64,000 bases of DNA, taken from Siphonodentalium dalli. Its lineage: Eukaryota; Mollusca; Scaphopoda; Gadilida; Siphonodentaliidae. The translations under genes were made by a program, and so were the position numbers. Below are positions 33,536-45,046 of the stretch, in pieces. Positions within the stretch are counted from its first letter, which is position 1; each line of letters starts with the position of its first letter. The notes beneath the pieces were generated by a model. That model did not search any database, had not been told where the DNA came from, and worked only from the letters and a program-made list of their open reading frames with translations. The DNA is taken from NCBI GenBank assembly GCA_032622095.1, contig CP136062.1, positions 230,282,578 through 230,346,577 of the forward strand, in the 5' to 3' direction.

Positions 33536-34104
33536 AAATAATCAAAAGACCATAACTCCATTAAAATATATCTGATCAAACCCATATTCGAACTCGATCT
33601 GTATTTTGAGTTGAGAAACTCACATACAAAATTTGGTTCCTATCAGTTGAAAAATTGTAGATTTATTGAAACATGCATGAATTCTATGTCAAGGGCCATA
33701 CCTCCATTAAAAAATATTGGATCAAACCCATATTCGAACTCGATATGTATTTTGGACTGAGCAACTCGCATACCAAATTTGGTTCCGATCAGATAAAAAT
33801 TGTTTGAGTTATGACAGCATGCGTGAATTCGAAGTCGAAAAAGGGCCATAACTCCATTAAAAAATATTGGATCAAACCCATATTTGAACTCGATCTGTAT
33901 TTGGTGCTGAGAAACCCATAAACAAAATTTTGTTTCGATCGGATAGAAAATGAATGAGTTATCACACCATGCGTAAAGTGTCCACGGACAGACAGACAGA
34001 CAGACAGCCGGATGGACGGACGGACGGACGCACGCACGACGAGTGGTCAATCCGGACGTCGACATTATGTTTACCATACTATGGTATGGGTAAACATAAA
34101 AATC
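33536..34104. repeat. same dispersed repeat with three tandem units
   Basis: Three units of ~155 bp (CCATAACTCCATTAAAA ... CATATTCGAACTCGAT ... AAATTTGGTTCCGATCAG) end in a GACAGACAGACA / GGACGGACGGACG stretch at 33988-34035 and a CATACTATGGTATG palindrome at 34075. The ORF at 33643-34143 is a by-product. Confidence 0.8.
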
Positions 34105-34404
34105 AACCAAAGACGTATGGCTATGTTGTTGTTTGGTTCCCACTCAATTTTGTAGGACATTATATATATTTTCTCAACTCTAAAGACGAATTTCACATAG
34201 TGATGTGTGTAAATCCAAAACAACTGGTCTATTTGTGTCAAAGATTATGTATTGTTGTGCTAACTGTCTAGTGCTGAACTCTCTACCGATTATCGAATCG
34301 AAGATCACCGTACCTAATAGAAATATAATATGTGGTACATAACTGACTATATTTCTGGAATTATTCATTTCTTACTGTTTTTTTCGTGTTTATCGCATCA
34401 GCCT
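34105..34404. other. no gene seen
   Basis: AT-rich spacer. No feature supported. Confidence 0.4.
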
Positions 34405-34500
34405 GGTCGCAGAATCGTTAAATTGCCGCAGCACCGTGGTTGTCAAGCCGCAGAATCGTGGAATTGGTCGTAGAATCGTCGAAACGATTGTGCCGTGTGA
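34405..34500. repeat. inverted copy of the repeat at 16743-16845
   Basis: Shares AGCACCGTGGTTGTCAAGCC and GGAATTGGTCGTAGAATCGT with the reverse complement of the 16.7-kb copy. Confidence 0.7.
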
Positions 34501-35686
34501 TTACGTTTTACTTTATCGATGTACGGTATTTTTGGAAAGATGTCTTTATTCGAGTTACTGGATAGGGATTTGGGTTTTTTATTCTTATCAAAACACGCCA
34601 CGGATAGAGTGTCCCATATAGTCTGATCCATGTTTGAAAAAAAATCTCGAGAAGTGTCAGCAGTTAATGTTTTGCTGAATGAAAATTAAATTTACCCATA
34701 AATTCCGAATGTGCTCGACTAAGATTGTGTTTTTCTCGAGAACTGATATCTGAATTTTCTCTGAACTCCTGTAACATCTATGGAATCCTATTAGGGCCAC
34801 TTGCTAATGGCGCTTTCGGCGCACTTTTTGTCGCTTTCGGCCGAAAGCGACAAAAAGTGCGCCATTAGCGTTTTTTCGGCGCGCGCCGAAAGCGCCAAAA
34901 GCGCCGAAAGTGCCGAAAGCGACAAAATATGCGCCGTTACGGCGCACTTTTTGTCGCTTTCGGCGCTTTCGGCGCGGTGCGCCGAAAGCGACAAAATATG
35001 TGCCATTAGAGCATTCGGCGCGGTGCGCCATTAGGGCATTCGGCGCGGTGCGCCGAAAGCGACAAAATATGCGCCATTAGCGCCATGTACAATTAAGTAT
35101 GTGATCACCCCAGCAAGGGTGCCGGAAGATGGGGGCAGAGGGGGCAGCTGACCCCCTGCCCTTGAACAAGGGGGGGGGGGGCGAGCGGGGGCAGAACTTG
35201 CCCTTTTTCTGGAGACAGAAAATGCTATTTGTGTGTTTAATCTCGTGTTTTTATAGCAAAATGTGACTGTTTTGGTCCAAATACCACCAATTTCACAAGG
35301 AATATTAATTTTTTGTCAATTTTATCACAAAACGGCCATAAAAACCGACAAATACCTTTAAAATAGGGATTTTTGACACAATGAATTTATGGTTATTTTT
35401 CCGAGTTTGCGGAGAAAATGCCTTTTTTGCAGAAAATGCCATATTTTGCAGAAAAGTGCCCTTTTTGTAGGCTCTGCCCCCTGCCCGTGGATGCTTCCGG
35501 CGCCCCTGCACCGCAGTGCAGATCGGACATGGCCATATGTACAATGTATAGGCCTATGTATCAATTTTAAAAGGGAGGGGCTGAAATTTGCTGTAGATAG
35601 ACCTCTAAATGCTATAATTTGTCATTATTCAGATTTAAAATTATTGTGGCCGTGTGGTCCTGGTCCCTCCTTTGTGGGCAGTTAAA

Positions 35687-35937
35687 GGTACTCAATCCGA
35701 TCAGACGATCCTAAGTTACTGGACAATTTGCGGATGAAGATGGATAACTCTAAAATCTAGTGGTACTTTAGTAATAATACGGACATATTTTGTTGAACAA
35801 ATAAAAAGTTTTGAGAAAATTGATACCATACATGTAGTTGGTAGTGGTTATCATTATTTTGTAGAAATGCATCGATTGTGATAATTTACGTGTATTTTGA
35901 AGAAATATTGTTGTATCTTGGTGATATGGGGACCGTG
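35687..35937. mobile_element. fragment of the AGGTACTCAATCC MITE
   Basis: TTAA then AGGTACTCAATCCGATCAGA at 35683-35706, followed by family interior sequence (TGGATAACTCTAAAATC in inverted relation to the 8.7-kb copy). The right TIR is lost at the inner end of composite element 1. Confidence 0.6.
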
Positions 35938-36070
35938 TGATCACCTCTTCCGATAGTTCCGGCACCCCTGCTGGGGTGATCACATACTTAATTGTACATG
36001 CGCTAATGGCGCATATTTTGTCGCTTTCGGCGCGCCGCGCTAATGGCGCACCGCGCCGAATGCTCTAATG

Positions 36071-36533
36071 GAATCAGGGAGCTAAATGTGTTCTAGAGTA
36101 GGGGAGCGAGTACACCGTGGAACCCTAAAGGTGAAGGTAACTGAAGAATGACCTTCACCTGATACATGCGACACGTTGTTAAAGGATGACATCGCGTTTA
36201 TTTGATTTGTACATAATATCTAAATAATTTAAACTGGTGAATGAATGGGGGAATGGATTTTTGTGAGCGGGACATTTATTTAACTAGCTGCTGTAGTTCG
36301 GGATTTTTCCAGATCAAATTTGGCTGTGTGATAGCCCCGTCGTACACTTGGGGATTTATTTTTAAAAGTAAACACATGACCTATGATTTTTCTTGCATTT
36401 TCGTGATCAACTGGTGTCAATCTAGCTGGGTAAACATCACTGGTATGGCCTGCAGGCTTCAATTCAGTGAATTTGGCGGAAACGTTAACACTGTCGCCTA
36501 TGGGAAACCATTTAGTTCAGTGATTCCTATAGG
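36071..36533. repeat. ~460-bp duplicated unit, copy 1
   Basis: Starts GGAATCAGGGAGCTAAATGT and ends CCATTTAGTTCAGTGATTCC. Nearly identical to 37421-37877 (one or two substitutions seen, for example AGCTGCTG against AGCTTCTG). The ~100-codon ORF is not recognisable as a gene. Confidence 0.9.
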
Positions 36534-37420
36534 AAAAATATGAATTTTACGAAATTTCACGTCTCGCCATGATAAGTTGTTAATTCCATATTTTCTTATT
36601 TTCAAATGATAATGACCACATTTTGGACAGATTTAAAGAAGAAACGCACGGATTCGCCTGTAGATAGTAAAGAAAGTGATAAATCTGGGAATTTTGCATG
36701 GACATCAGGTACCATTAGGGGGTCAGGGGGGCTAAAGCCCCCCTCCCCAAACATTTGAGTAGTGTTAGCCCCCCCCCCCATTGGGAAAAGGTGGCAGTTA
36801 ACCCAATTAAGATTTCCCGGCACCCAGTAGCCTTATCGGGGACCGTAGTCCCACCCCAAGTCGGGGGGGGGGGGGGGGTGATGGCATCGCCAGTAGTGTT
36901 AATGTCGTGCAAAACTGTCATGGCAGGTTTGTTAAACAGACATTATGCCCTGCCATCTGATCAAATTTCATGCCTGAGATTGTGGCTGATGTTGTATGAT
37001 TATGTTTAGATATTTAAATTGACTTATAGTTGCTTTATTATGCTATTAAAGTATTTTTTATTTAAATTTTCTGTTAATTTTTGTAAATGTTTATTATAAA
37101 TTGACAAATTTTGCATGAAAAGGGTTTAAAATTGGACAAGTTATCCCACTCAAAATGTATATTAACATATCCTCTTCAATTTAGTAACAGTATGGTATAT
37201 AAGGCCATTCTTCAGTTATACGAGATGCATCAGCTAGTAAAATTAAAAAAAAAATCTAAATTTTTTGGCTTTATTTTGAGGATTGACACTAATTTTCAGG
37301 ATGCCTCATATTGGAAAAATAAACAACTACTGCTCGATATAATCCATTTTTTATTTCAGTAAGGTCTATATTTTGATAAAATACTATAAGAAACGCTGTG
37401 TTTCACACATATACATATAT
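36534..37420. other. no gene seen
   Basis: G- and C-runs at 36716-36780 and 36858-36872 lie in mirrored context (GGGGGGCTAAAGCCCCCC). An AT-rich stretch follows to 37420. No ORF is supported. Confidence 0.45.
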
Positions 37421-38125
37421 ATAGGAATCAGGGAGCTAAATGTGTTCTAGAGTAGGGGAGCGAGTACACCGTGGAACCCTAAAGGTGAAGGTAACTGAAG
37501 AATGACCTTCACCTGATACATGCGACACGTTGTTAAAGGATGACATCGCGTTTATTTGATTTGAACATAATATCTAAATAATTTAAACTGGTGAATGAAT
37601 GGGGGAATGGATTTTTGTGAGCGGGACATTTATTTAACTAGCTTCTGTAGTTCGGGATTTTTCCAGATCAAATTTGGCTGTGTGATAGCCCCGTCGTACA
37701 CTTGGGGATTTATTTTTAAAAGTAAACACATGACCTATGATTTTTCTTGCATTTTCGTGATCAACTGGTGTCAATCTAGCTGGGTAAACATCACTGGTAT
37801 GGCCTGCAGGCTTCAATTCAGTGAATTTGGCGGAAACGTTAACACTGTCGCCTATGGGAAACCATTTAGTTCAGTGTTCCTAATGGCGCACCGCGCCGAA
37901 TGCTCTAATGGCGCATATTTTGTCGCTTTCGGCGCACCGCGCCGAAAGCGCCGAAAGCGACAAAAAGTGCGCCGTAACGGCGCATATTTTGTCGCTTTCG
38001 GCGCGCGCTGAAACAACGCTAATGGCGCACTTTTTGTCGCTTTCGGCGCGATGCGCCGAAAGCGCCGAAAGCGACAAAAAGTGCGCCGAAAGCGCCATTA
38101 GCAAGTGGCCCTAATAGGATTCCAT
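37421..38125. mobile_element. composite fold-back element 2
   Basis: Begins AGGAATCAGGGAGCTAAATG and ends GCCCTAATAGGATTCCATAC, with inverted GGAATC/GATTCC termini. The left two thirds is the duplicated ~460-bp unit. The right third (37880-38105) is an array of the GCGCCGAAAGCGACAAAA module in both orientations. Confidence 0.8.
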
Positions 38126-38164
38126 ACACATCCTAAACAGGCATTGCCTTTCATATGGAATCTA

Positions 38165-38819
38165 TGGAATCCTATTAGGGCCACTTGCTAATGGCGCTTT
38201 CGGCGCTTTCGGCGCGATGCGCCGAAAACGCCGAAAGCGACAAAAAGTGCGCCATCAGTAACGCACCGAAAGCGCCGAAAGCGCCGAAAACGACAAAATA
38301 TGCGCCGTTACGGCGCACTATTTGTCGCTTTCGGCGCACTTTTTGTCGCTTACGACAAAATGTGCGATATTAGCGCATGTTTCGGCGCGCCGAAAGCGAC
38401 AAAATGTGCGCCGTAACGGCGCACATTTTGTCGCTTCCTGCGCGTTACTAATGGCGCACTTTTTGTCGCTTTCGGCGCGCGCCGAAAGCGCCATTAGGCA
38501 TACTATTAGGAATCCTATTAGGGCCACTTGCAAATGGCGCTTTCGGCGCACTTTTTGTCGCTTTCGGCGCCATGCGCCGAAAGCGCCGAAACATACCCTA
38601 ATAGCGCACTTTTTGTCGCTTCCGGCGCGCCGAAACATGCGCTAATATCGCACATTTTGTCGCTTTCGGCGCGCGCGCCGAAAGCGCCGAAGCGACAAAT
38701 AGTGCACCGTAACGGCGCATATTTTGTCGCTTTCGACGCTTTCGGCGCGTTACTAATGGCGCACTTTTTGTCGCTTTCGGCGAAAGCGCCATTAGCAAGT
38801 GGCCCTAATAGGATTCCAT
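38165..38819. mobile_element. fold-back element 3, module arrays only
   Basis: Bounded by TGGAATCCTATTAGGGCCAC and GTGGCCCTAATAGGATTCCA. It consists almost entirely of palindromic GCGCACTTTTTGTCGCTTTC / GCGCCGAAAGCGACAAAA modules. A further GGAATCCTATTAGGGCCACT at 38508 suggests two units joined or a nested copy. ORFs up to 107 codons on both strands are by-products of the module. Confidence 0.85.
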
Positions 38820-38825
38820 ACTTTC

Positions 38826-39239
38826 ATATACTTCTTCCATTGGTTAGTATAACTTCTAAATTGACTATTTTTAAATGGGGATTATAGGATGACCAGCGTA
38901 TTACAGATCCCCTGGATATTGTGTCCAGACTCACTCAATCACAATCCATGTATGATGCAGGACCAGGAACCTATACGTCATTATATAAGCCCCTGAGACG
39001 AACAATTTCATATATGACTAACTTATGCATTATAGACAAAGGCAATACAATGGAGTGTGGTGGGGGGGGGGTGGTGGGGGGGGGGGGTTCACAGAAGCAT
39101 TCCAGTAGCAGGGGAGTGTGGTAATGGGTTGGTTGTTCGAGGTAGGAAAATATGATGCTATAATGTTTTCCAATAAACATGATTATCAAAGATTAATTAT
39201 GAACCATTATCAAGATACGTGTATTTGAATTATATCACT
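38826..39239. other. no gene seen
   Basis: Contains G-rich runs at 39059-39087. Otherwise featureless. Confidence 0.45.
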
Positions 39240-39350
39240 TCGTTTTATACTGTGCCTATACAGTGTATTTCTGAGTATAATATATACCTCTATGCTGTTT
39301 ATTTCTGAGTATAATATATACCTCTATACTGTACTGTTTCTGGGTATGCT
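39240..39350. repeat. short tandem duplication
   Basis: TATTTCTGAGTATAATATATACCTCTAT is present twice 42 bp apart, with a third partial copy (TTTCTGGGTATGCTATATA). Confidence 0.75.
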
Positions 39351-39449
39351 ATATAATGGCCTACCTTTGATAATTACGCTGATCGTATATTGATGACATT
39401 GAGACATCAGATGGAGCTCACATGTATGGTCCGCCATCACAAATAATTT

Positions 39450-39610
39450 TAATTCCCCGACTCCATGAAGTTCAATTTCAGTTTCCTATTCTTAGATGGT
39501 AGTATACATGCATATATGATCCACCATTGCCTATAATCACTATTCCCCAGCTCCATGAATTCAATTCCCAATTCCCTATTCTCAGATACATGTACATGCA
39601 GTATAGTATA
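39450..39610. repeat. two-copy direct repeat
   Basis: TTCCCCGACTCCATGAAGTT ... TTCCTATTCTTAGAT recurs as TTCCCCAGCTCCATGAATTC ... TTCCCTATTCTCAGAT about 95 bp on. Confidence 0.6.
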
Positions 39611-40059
39611 CATACATATATCGGCTCTGTAGCCAGAACCATTATGACCACCCAGAAATCCTTATATAGTCGTGTGGTGTCACCCCATTGGCGTCCCATA
39701 GCAGGGACGAGGTGAAATATACCATTTTTTTCAAGTAAAATTGAACTATCTTTGGTATCAAATGTGTTTATTGTTTTGATATGTCACTGAGGTGTTTTAA
39801 GACCAAATTACTCAAGATGTCTTGCAACATGGCAACCAAATTTGGTGAAAAGTTGAGTGTCACATATATCCGAACATTATGCTGTTCCGAAAAGGTAGCA
39901 AATTGTGACTCACAAATTAACACGTACACGTCACTACCTTGACAAATACAACATAGTCCAGGAGATATTGGTCGACATCTGCACCACCCAGAACTCAACT
40001 CCACCCCCACTAATTTTCTTTCTTATTTTTTTACGGTTGTTAATAAGATAAAAAAAAAT

Positions 40060-41190
40060 GGCCACAGAGACTCCAGACAAGATGGCGTCCATCCGGGCGG
40101 CCATTTTTTGTATATGCACCAGGTCTCTTTGATCGCCGTTATAGTAAATATGGTATCACATGCGGTCTTGCTTTCCGCTAGATTCGTTATTCTAATACAC
40201 ATCCCTTACAAATTAGCACAAAATCCGATACCAGAATCTAATATGGCTGCCAAAATGGCCGCCGAAATGTGAAAATATGCTATTTTTCTGACAGTTCACC
40301 ACATTTCGTTTGTCTCTGTTGGAAAATATTTATATATTAGCGTGATGTTATTCATTTATCGTATAGCAGAGTCACTGACGAACACAAGGGGACCATAATA
40401 TACATTCATTGTGGGATACTGTTGTCCGGTATAACGTTTTCCCAAATGCCGGTATAATCCGGTCAAAGCCGAATTGACGCTAATAACGCGATGTATTGTT
40501 TCGAATCAATGAATATTATTGCTAGCATAACAACAGTCATGCATATATATGTGCAGGAGATACTCGAGCTAAGATTCCTCTTATAACTGAGTTGAGGAAT
40601 ATTAACCCAAATCCAAGATGGCGGCCGAAATGGCCACCTGAAATAGAAAAATCTCAGAAAATCGTTGATTTTCACATTAGTGAGCGTTACTGTCACGAAA
40701 ACTCCACACCTGCTTACTATTGTGAGTTGGGAACACTTAGGCGAAGAACTGTCCTTATATCGTATCCAAATAAAAGTCCCCCATATCCAAAATGGCGCCC
40801 ACAATGGCGGACAGATTTTGAGAAATCACTGAAATTCCATCATTTTTACATCATTGGGCATTATTGTCGACACAACTGCACACATTGCTGACAGTTGAGT
40901 TCGAAATACTGAGGTGAAGTAATTACCTTGCATTTCATGCAAGAAATTATTTTCCAAATCGATGATGGCGGCCAAAATGGCGACCGAACTTTGAAAACAA
41001 GCTCACATTCCATTACTTTCTTACGATGGGCGTTATTGTTACGAGAATTCTGCCCACAATTACATGTTCATATGGAACATTGATATGAAATATTCATTTG
41101 AGTTTGGCAAACTCTAATAGTCAAGATAGCGGCCAAACTGGCGGCCAGAAATTGAACAGAAGTCAATATTATCACATACTAATTTAAACT
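40060..41190. repeat. ~170-bp degenerate array with AAGATGGCGGCC motifs
   Basis: Words such as CAAGATGGCGTCCATC (40078), TATGGCTGCCAAAATGGCCG (40242), CCAAGATGGCGGCCGAAATG (40613), CCAAAATGGCGCCCACAATG (40787), GATGGCGGCCAAAATGGCGA (40963) and CAAGATAGCGGCCAAACTGG (41123) recur about every 170-180 bp. Each is followed by a TTTGAAAA..A / CATTA..TTTT..CATT and CAC..AAAACT segment. It is unrelated in sequence to the 23.8-25.6 kb array apart from the motif. No ORF. Confidence 0.7.
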
Positions 41191-42166
41191 TTTTGTCATA
41201 ATATCGATATGTATGGACGAAACAGTACATAGTATAAGCCATATATTAGTTCCAACATAAGTCGTAGCCTTCTTGAAAGATAAAAACCCACAATTAATCA
41301 TCGCGATGTAGCATTTCGAAATCTATTCTCCACTAAGCGCCCATAATGGGCTTAACCGCATGTAGTCATATTATGACTTCCACGAAACAAAACAACAGTA
41401 CCTGAGCTTATTCTGATTTGCCACATTCAGCACTATCTGGATCAGTTTCCCTTTCTTCGTCAGATTAATCTATCTCGCTCACACCAACACCGTTTGCTAC
41501 ACTTCTTTGTAGAAGGGTCCCACTAATCGGAAAGTTTCAAACAATACATATGCTGGTGTCCAGCTCATGTGTTTGTATCGAAAGCTGGGAATTCTTATCC
41601 TTATTCTTGGCGAGCTTCGTTCGTGGTATAGCTTATGGTATAATTCAGATGCTACCGAACAGATCCAAGCAGATAATAACAATACACACGGTGCTAGTTT
41701 GTGGGCATTGTGTCATGGTAGTGGAAATGAGATTGGACTATGACTGCACCGTATGTTTTATATTCAGACAGGATCTCATGAGTGGCTTTGCTTTCCTTGT
41801 ATGCTAATATTGTATCTTCACATGCGCTTGGGAGCCGTTCTTAATCAATTGGACCAGGCGTGTACCATTGGCTACTACTATATAAGCCCCATCCAGAATG
41901 GGGTGTAGTCTTGAAGGCGATGCCTTTGATAGTTTGTTGATATGTTATACTCACGATTGGTGAGGTAGTCGGTATGGTCCAGGAACGTATTAATGCCATC
42001 AACACAAGGGTTATATGCTCAACGCGAAGAATATCCAGAAGAATGTTAAGTTGACGAGATGCAGTTAGTTCAACATACGTTGGGTACACCAAGTGAGTTA
42101 TTGGTAACATCACCATTCCGACCATTTTTCTGTATGAGATATATTAACTAATATATTCTAAAGTTA
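41191..42166. other. no gene seen
   Basis: No supported ORF. The segment 41850-42125 is open on the minus strand for 94 codons without a recognisable domain. Confidence 0.4.
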
Positions 42167-42850
42167 TCTCATATATATTTTTGAAGACCTCTGTCTGTCT
42201 GTCTGTCTGTATGTTTGTCTGTCATTTATACAAATCTACGATTCTCGACCGATCGGGACGAAACTTGGTACGTGTGTGTAGTTTGACCAGGCGGTGGACG
42301 TTGTCGTATTGGCGACACAGTGCGGCGCCCGCTTCGCGCATGCGCAGACGAGATCTCGGAAACGGGTGGAGCTATCGACTTGAAATTTGCTATGTGAATG
42401 TACCTTGCCCCGGATACGAATTTTATCGGGTCGCCGAGCCCGTGCGACGCCAGCTTCGCGCATGCGCAGACGAGATCTCGGAAACGGGTGGAGCTATCGA
42501 CTTGAAATTTGGTATGTGAATGTATCTTGCCCCGGATACGAATTTTATCGGGTCGCCGAGCCCGTGCGACGCCAGCTTCGCGCATGCGCAGACGAGATCT
42601 CTGAAACGGGTGGAGCTATCGACTTGAAATTTGGTATGTGAATGTATCTTGCCCCGGATACTAATTTTATCGGGTCGCCGAGCCCGTGCGACGTCAGCTT
42701 CGCGCATGCGCAGACCAGATCTCGGAAACGGGTAGAGCTATCGACTTGAAATTGGTTTTTGAATAGCCCGGACAACGTCGGGCTGGGTAGATCTATCGAC
42801 TTGAAATTTGGTTTTTGAATAGCCCGGACAACATCGTGCTCATCGGCTAG
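42167..42850 (+). mobile_element. Helitron-like non-autonomous element A
   Basis: Starts TCTCATATATATTTTTGAAG (preceded by A) and ends with a hairpin and CTAG followed by T, so it sits between A and T as Helitrons do. The 3' end carries AGCCCGGACAACGTCGGGCT (a stem) and then CATCGGCTAG; the last copy of the stem is imperfect. A (GTCT)n run lies at 42192-42216. Inside are about four copies of a ~122-bp repeat (GCTTCGCGCATGCGCAGACG ... GAAACGGGTGGAGCTATCGA ... GGATACGAATTTTATCGGGT). ORFs over it are by-products. Confidence 0.75.
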
Positions 42851-43267
42851 TATATATATAAAGCTATATGATCATAAAGGTCACGTTATCCAACGTCCAC
42901 AGCCATTGCCGTTGAGACTATAAATTGTTCTTTAAACATAGAGTGAAATAAATGCACCACTGTAACTGATGGGGTGGCAGTTTGTGCTGCCTCCGTAAGT
43001 GTCTCATTGTGAGTATGTATTGTTTATTTATGTCTTGTATTTAAGCTGTTTAGACGTCGTTAGACGGGTTGCGATTTATAAACCCTGGACAAATACCATT
43101 TCCGGTCACAAAACCACGCATCTATTCATCTGATATTACAATTAAAGATTATATCCCAGTAGACTCCCACAAGACTATGCCAACTCCATAACACCGCAAT
43201 TATGCGGATCTTTGCGGTCAGACAACCTGGCTGTTCTCAGTATTCAGTCTGACTTAAATAGCCTATT
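42851..43267. other. no gene seen
   Basis: No supported feature. Confidence 0.4.
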
Positions 43268-43271
43268 TTAA

Positions 43272-43727
43272 AGGTACTCAATCTGATCAGACGGTCCGCA
43301 TATTATCAAGTTACATCAACAACAACATTTCCTCAAAATACGCGTTTGTTATCAAAATCGATTAATTGCAACAAAATAATGCTAACCGCTGTCAACTATG
43401 ATATAAAATTTGCCGAAACGTGGTATTTATCAACATGTTGTTCAAACAAATATTCGGTATTATCACTTTCGTATCACGAAAGTTGGCCGTATTATCACTT
43501 GATTTTTGAGTTATCCATCTTCATCCGCAATTTTGTCCGAGACAATCGGTTTAACGACTCGTTTCTAGGCCACCAATAATTGAACATTTCGAGAAATAAC
43601 AAATTTCAAAAATCGACATTTGATCACTCCGAGCTTTGATGGGTGGGTTCCTCCACTCGAAACAAATATTTTTCAACCCCGAAGTCAAAGAAAGTCATTT
43701 GGCAGCATTATTTTGGATTATGCATCT
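43272..43727. mobile_element. TTAA-flanked MITE, second full copy
   Basis: TTAA at 43268-43271 then AGGTACTCAATCTGATCAGA. The right end is degenerate (ATTATGCATCT) but again followed by TTAA at 43728-43731. It shares AACAAATTTCAAAAATCGAC and GAGCTTTGATGGGTGGGTTC-type interior with the 8.5-kb copy. Confidence 0.6.
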
Positions 43728-43803
43728 TTAAAATCACATTTTTGATCGTACAAGAAAGTGAAAAATGTAAATATTTTCGACATGGTGAAGTGAAGTAATG
43801 CAG

Positions 43804-43880
43804 TTATTACTTGCGCCAGTCCATGCTGGACGCAAGTAATGTTTTCGGTTCGGATCTTTGTCTGTCTGTCTGTCCTTCCG
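43804..43880. repeat. hairpin plus GTCT repeat
   Basis: ATTACTTGCGCCAGTCCATG and its partner CTGGACGCAAGTAAT form a short hairpin, followed by a TCTGTCTGTCTGTC run. It may be the end of another Helitron-like element. No second end was found. Confidence 0.45.
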
Positions 43881-44220
43881 CGAACATGTTACGTCATACC
43901 GGAAGTACATACTGTAAATAATGGACACGCAAAAATATGAAATGGTTGCATCAATTGTAATTTAAATCCAGATATATACTTAATTTGCATCGTCATCTGG
44001 TTTTAATTTGGTAATAAATCGTTCATAAATTAACAATTTTGAATGAATTATTTCCGGAAACCGATCAAGACGCCATGACGTACATCAGGACGTCACGAGC
44101 TACATGGGTGCGCAAAACACTTGACATGATTGCGTCGATTTCCAGACAGCTGAGACTCGTATTACACGGACTGGCTAAACCATTCCATCTGCCAACAACT
44201 TCGTGTTGTATTATTATCTA

Positions 44221-44960
44221 CTAGAAGGTGACCCGACTTCGTCCGGGGTTTGACCTTGAATTGACCATTTCGAAGGTCAAGGTCAGTTGGGGTAACGATT
44301 TGACCCGTCCAAAACACTGCCCGGACAAAAGTACCCGACAAAAGTACCCGTCGAAATCCATCCTGTTTTACCCGATTTGACCTTGAATTGATCATTTTGA
44401 AGGTCAAGGTCAGGTCGGGGTCACGATTTGACCCGTTCAAAACACTCAGTGGACAAAAGTAACCCTATGTATCAAATTTCGTGGAAATCCCATCAAAAAT
44501 CGCGATTTGACCTTGAATTGACCCAATTGCAAGGTCAAGGTCACGTCGCACGGGCAAATGAATAGGCTTATGAGACTACCCACACGAAAGTATCCCTAGA
44601 CACCAAGTTTCATCGAAATCCCGTGATATTCTGGCGTTTGACATTGAAATGACCCGATTTCAAGGTCAAGGTCACGTCGCACGGGCAAATTAATAGGTTT
44701 ATGCCACTCACCAGCCGAAGGTACCCCCACATACCAAGTTTCATCGAAATCCCGTGATATTCGGGCGTTTGACCTTGAAATTACCCAATTTCAAGGTCAA
44801 GGTCACGTCGCACGGGAAAATTAATAGGCCTATGTCACTCCCCCGGCCGAAAATACCCCACATACCGAGATTTATCGAAATCGGCTCGGCCGTTTTCGAG
44901 TCCATCGATTACAGACACACACACACACAGACACACAGATCTTCCAAAATATATAATAGA
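44221..44960 (-). mobile_element. Helitron-like element C
   Basis: On the minus strand it starts TCTATTATATATTTTGGAAG after an A and ends CCCGGACGAAGTCGGG (hairpin), TCACCTT, CTAG before a T. The interior has four tandem units built on GACCTTGAAATTACCC / TTTCAAGGTCAAGGTCACGT, so the AAGGTCAAGGTCA word recurs throughout. An (ACAC)n run lies near the 5' end. Confidence 0.75.
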
Positions 44961-44994
44961 TTATATATTTTGGAAGATCTGTCTGTGTGTGTGT

Positions 44995-45046
<52 letters not shown>

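Larger units (their letters stand above)
34782..36533. mobile_element. composite fold-back element 1
   Basis: Starts GGAATCCTATTAGGGCCACT and ends AGTGATTCCTATAG, so the termini are short inverted repeats. From the left there is a palindromic array of GCGC..TTTTGTCGCTTTCGGC modules (34805-35080). An inner segment follows whose 42-bp ends (CATGTACAATTAAGTATGTG, 35086) recur inverted at ~35955-36000, with a short module array again (36000-36068) and then a ~460-bp unit (36071-36533). That unit has its own AGGAATCA / TGATTCCT ends and is duplicated at 37421-37877. Nothing in it is coding. Confidence 0.75.

Noticed and set aside
33643-34143. 166-codon minus-strand ORF
   Set aside because: It lies wholly within three tandem units of a dispersed non-coding repeat; the repeated peptide segments show its origin.
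34781-34798. TTAGGG as a telomere-like repeat
   Set aside because: It occurs once per element end (CCTATTAGGGCC) and not in tandem.
34801-38887. Many overlapping ORFs of 60-138 codons on both strands (MALSAHFLSLSAE-type products)
   Set aside because: They are translations of the palindromic module, open in several frames on both strands at once, with no start context or domain.
42226-42775. Overlapping Arg/Ala-rich ORFs on both strands, repeated at 49475-49914
   Set aside because: They translate the 122-bp tandem units of two Helitron-like elements, are open in several frames, and end at unit boundaries.
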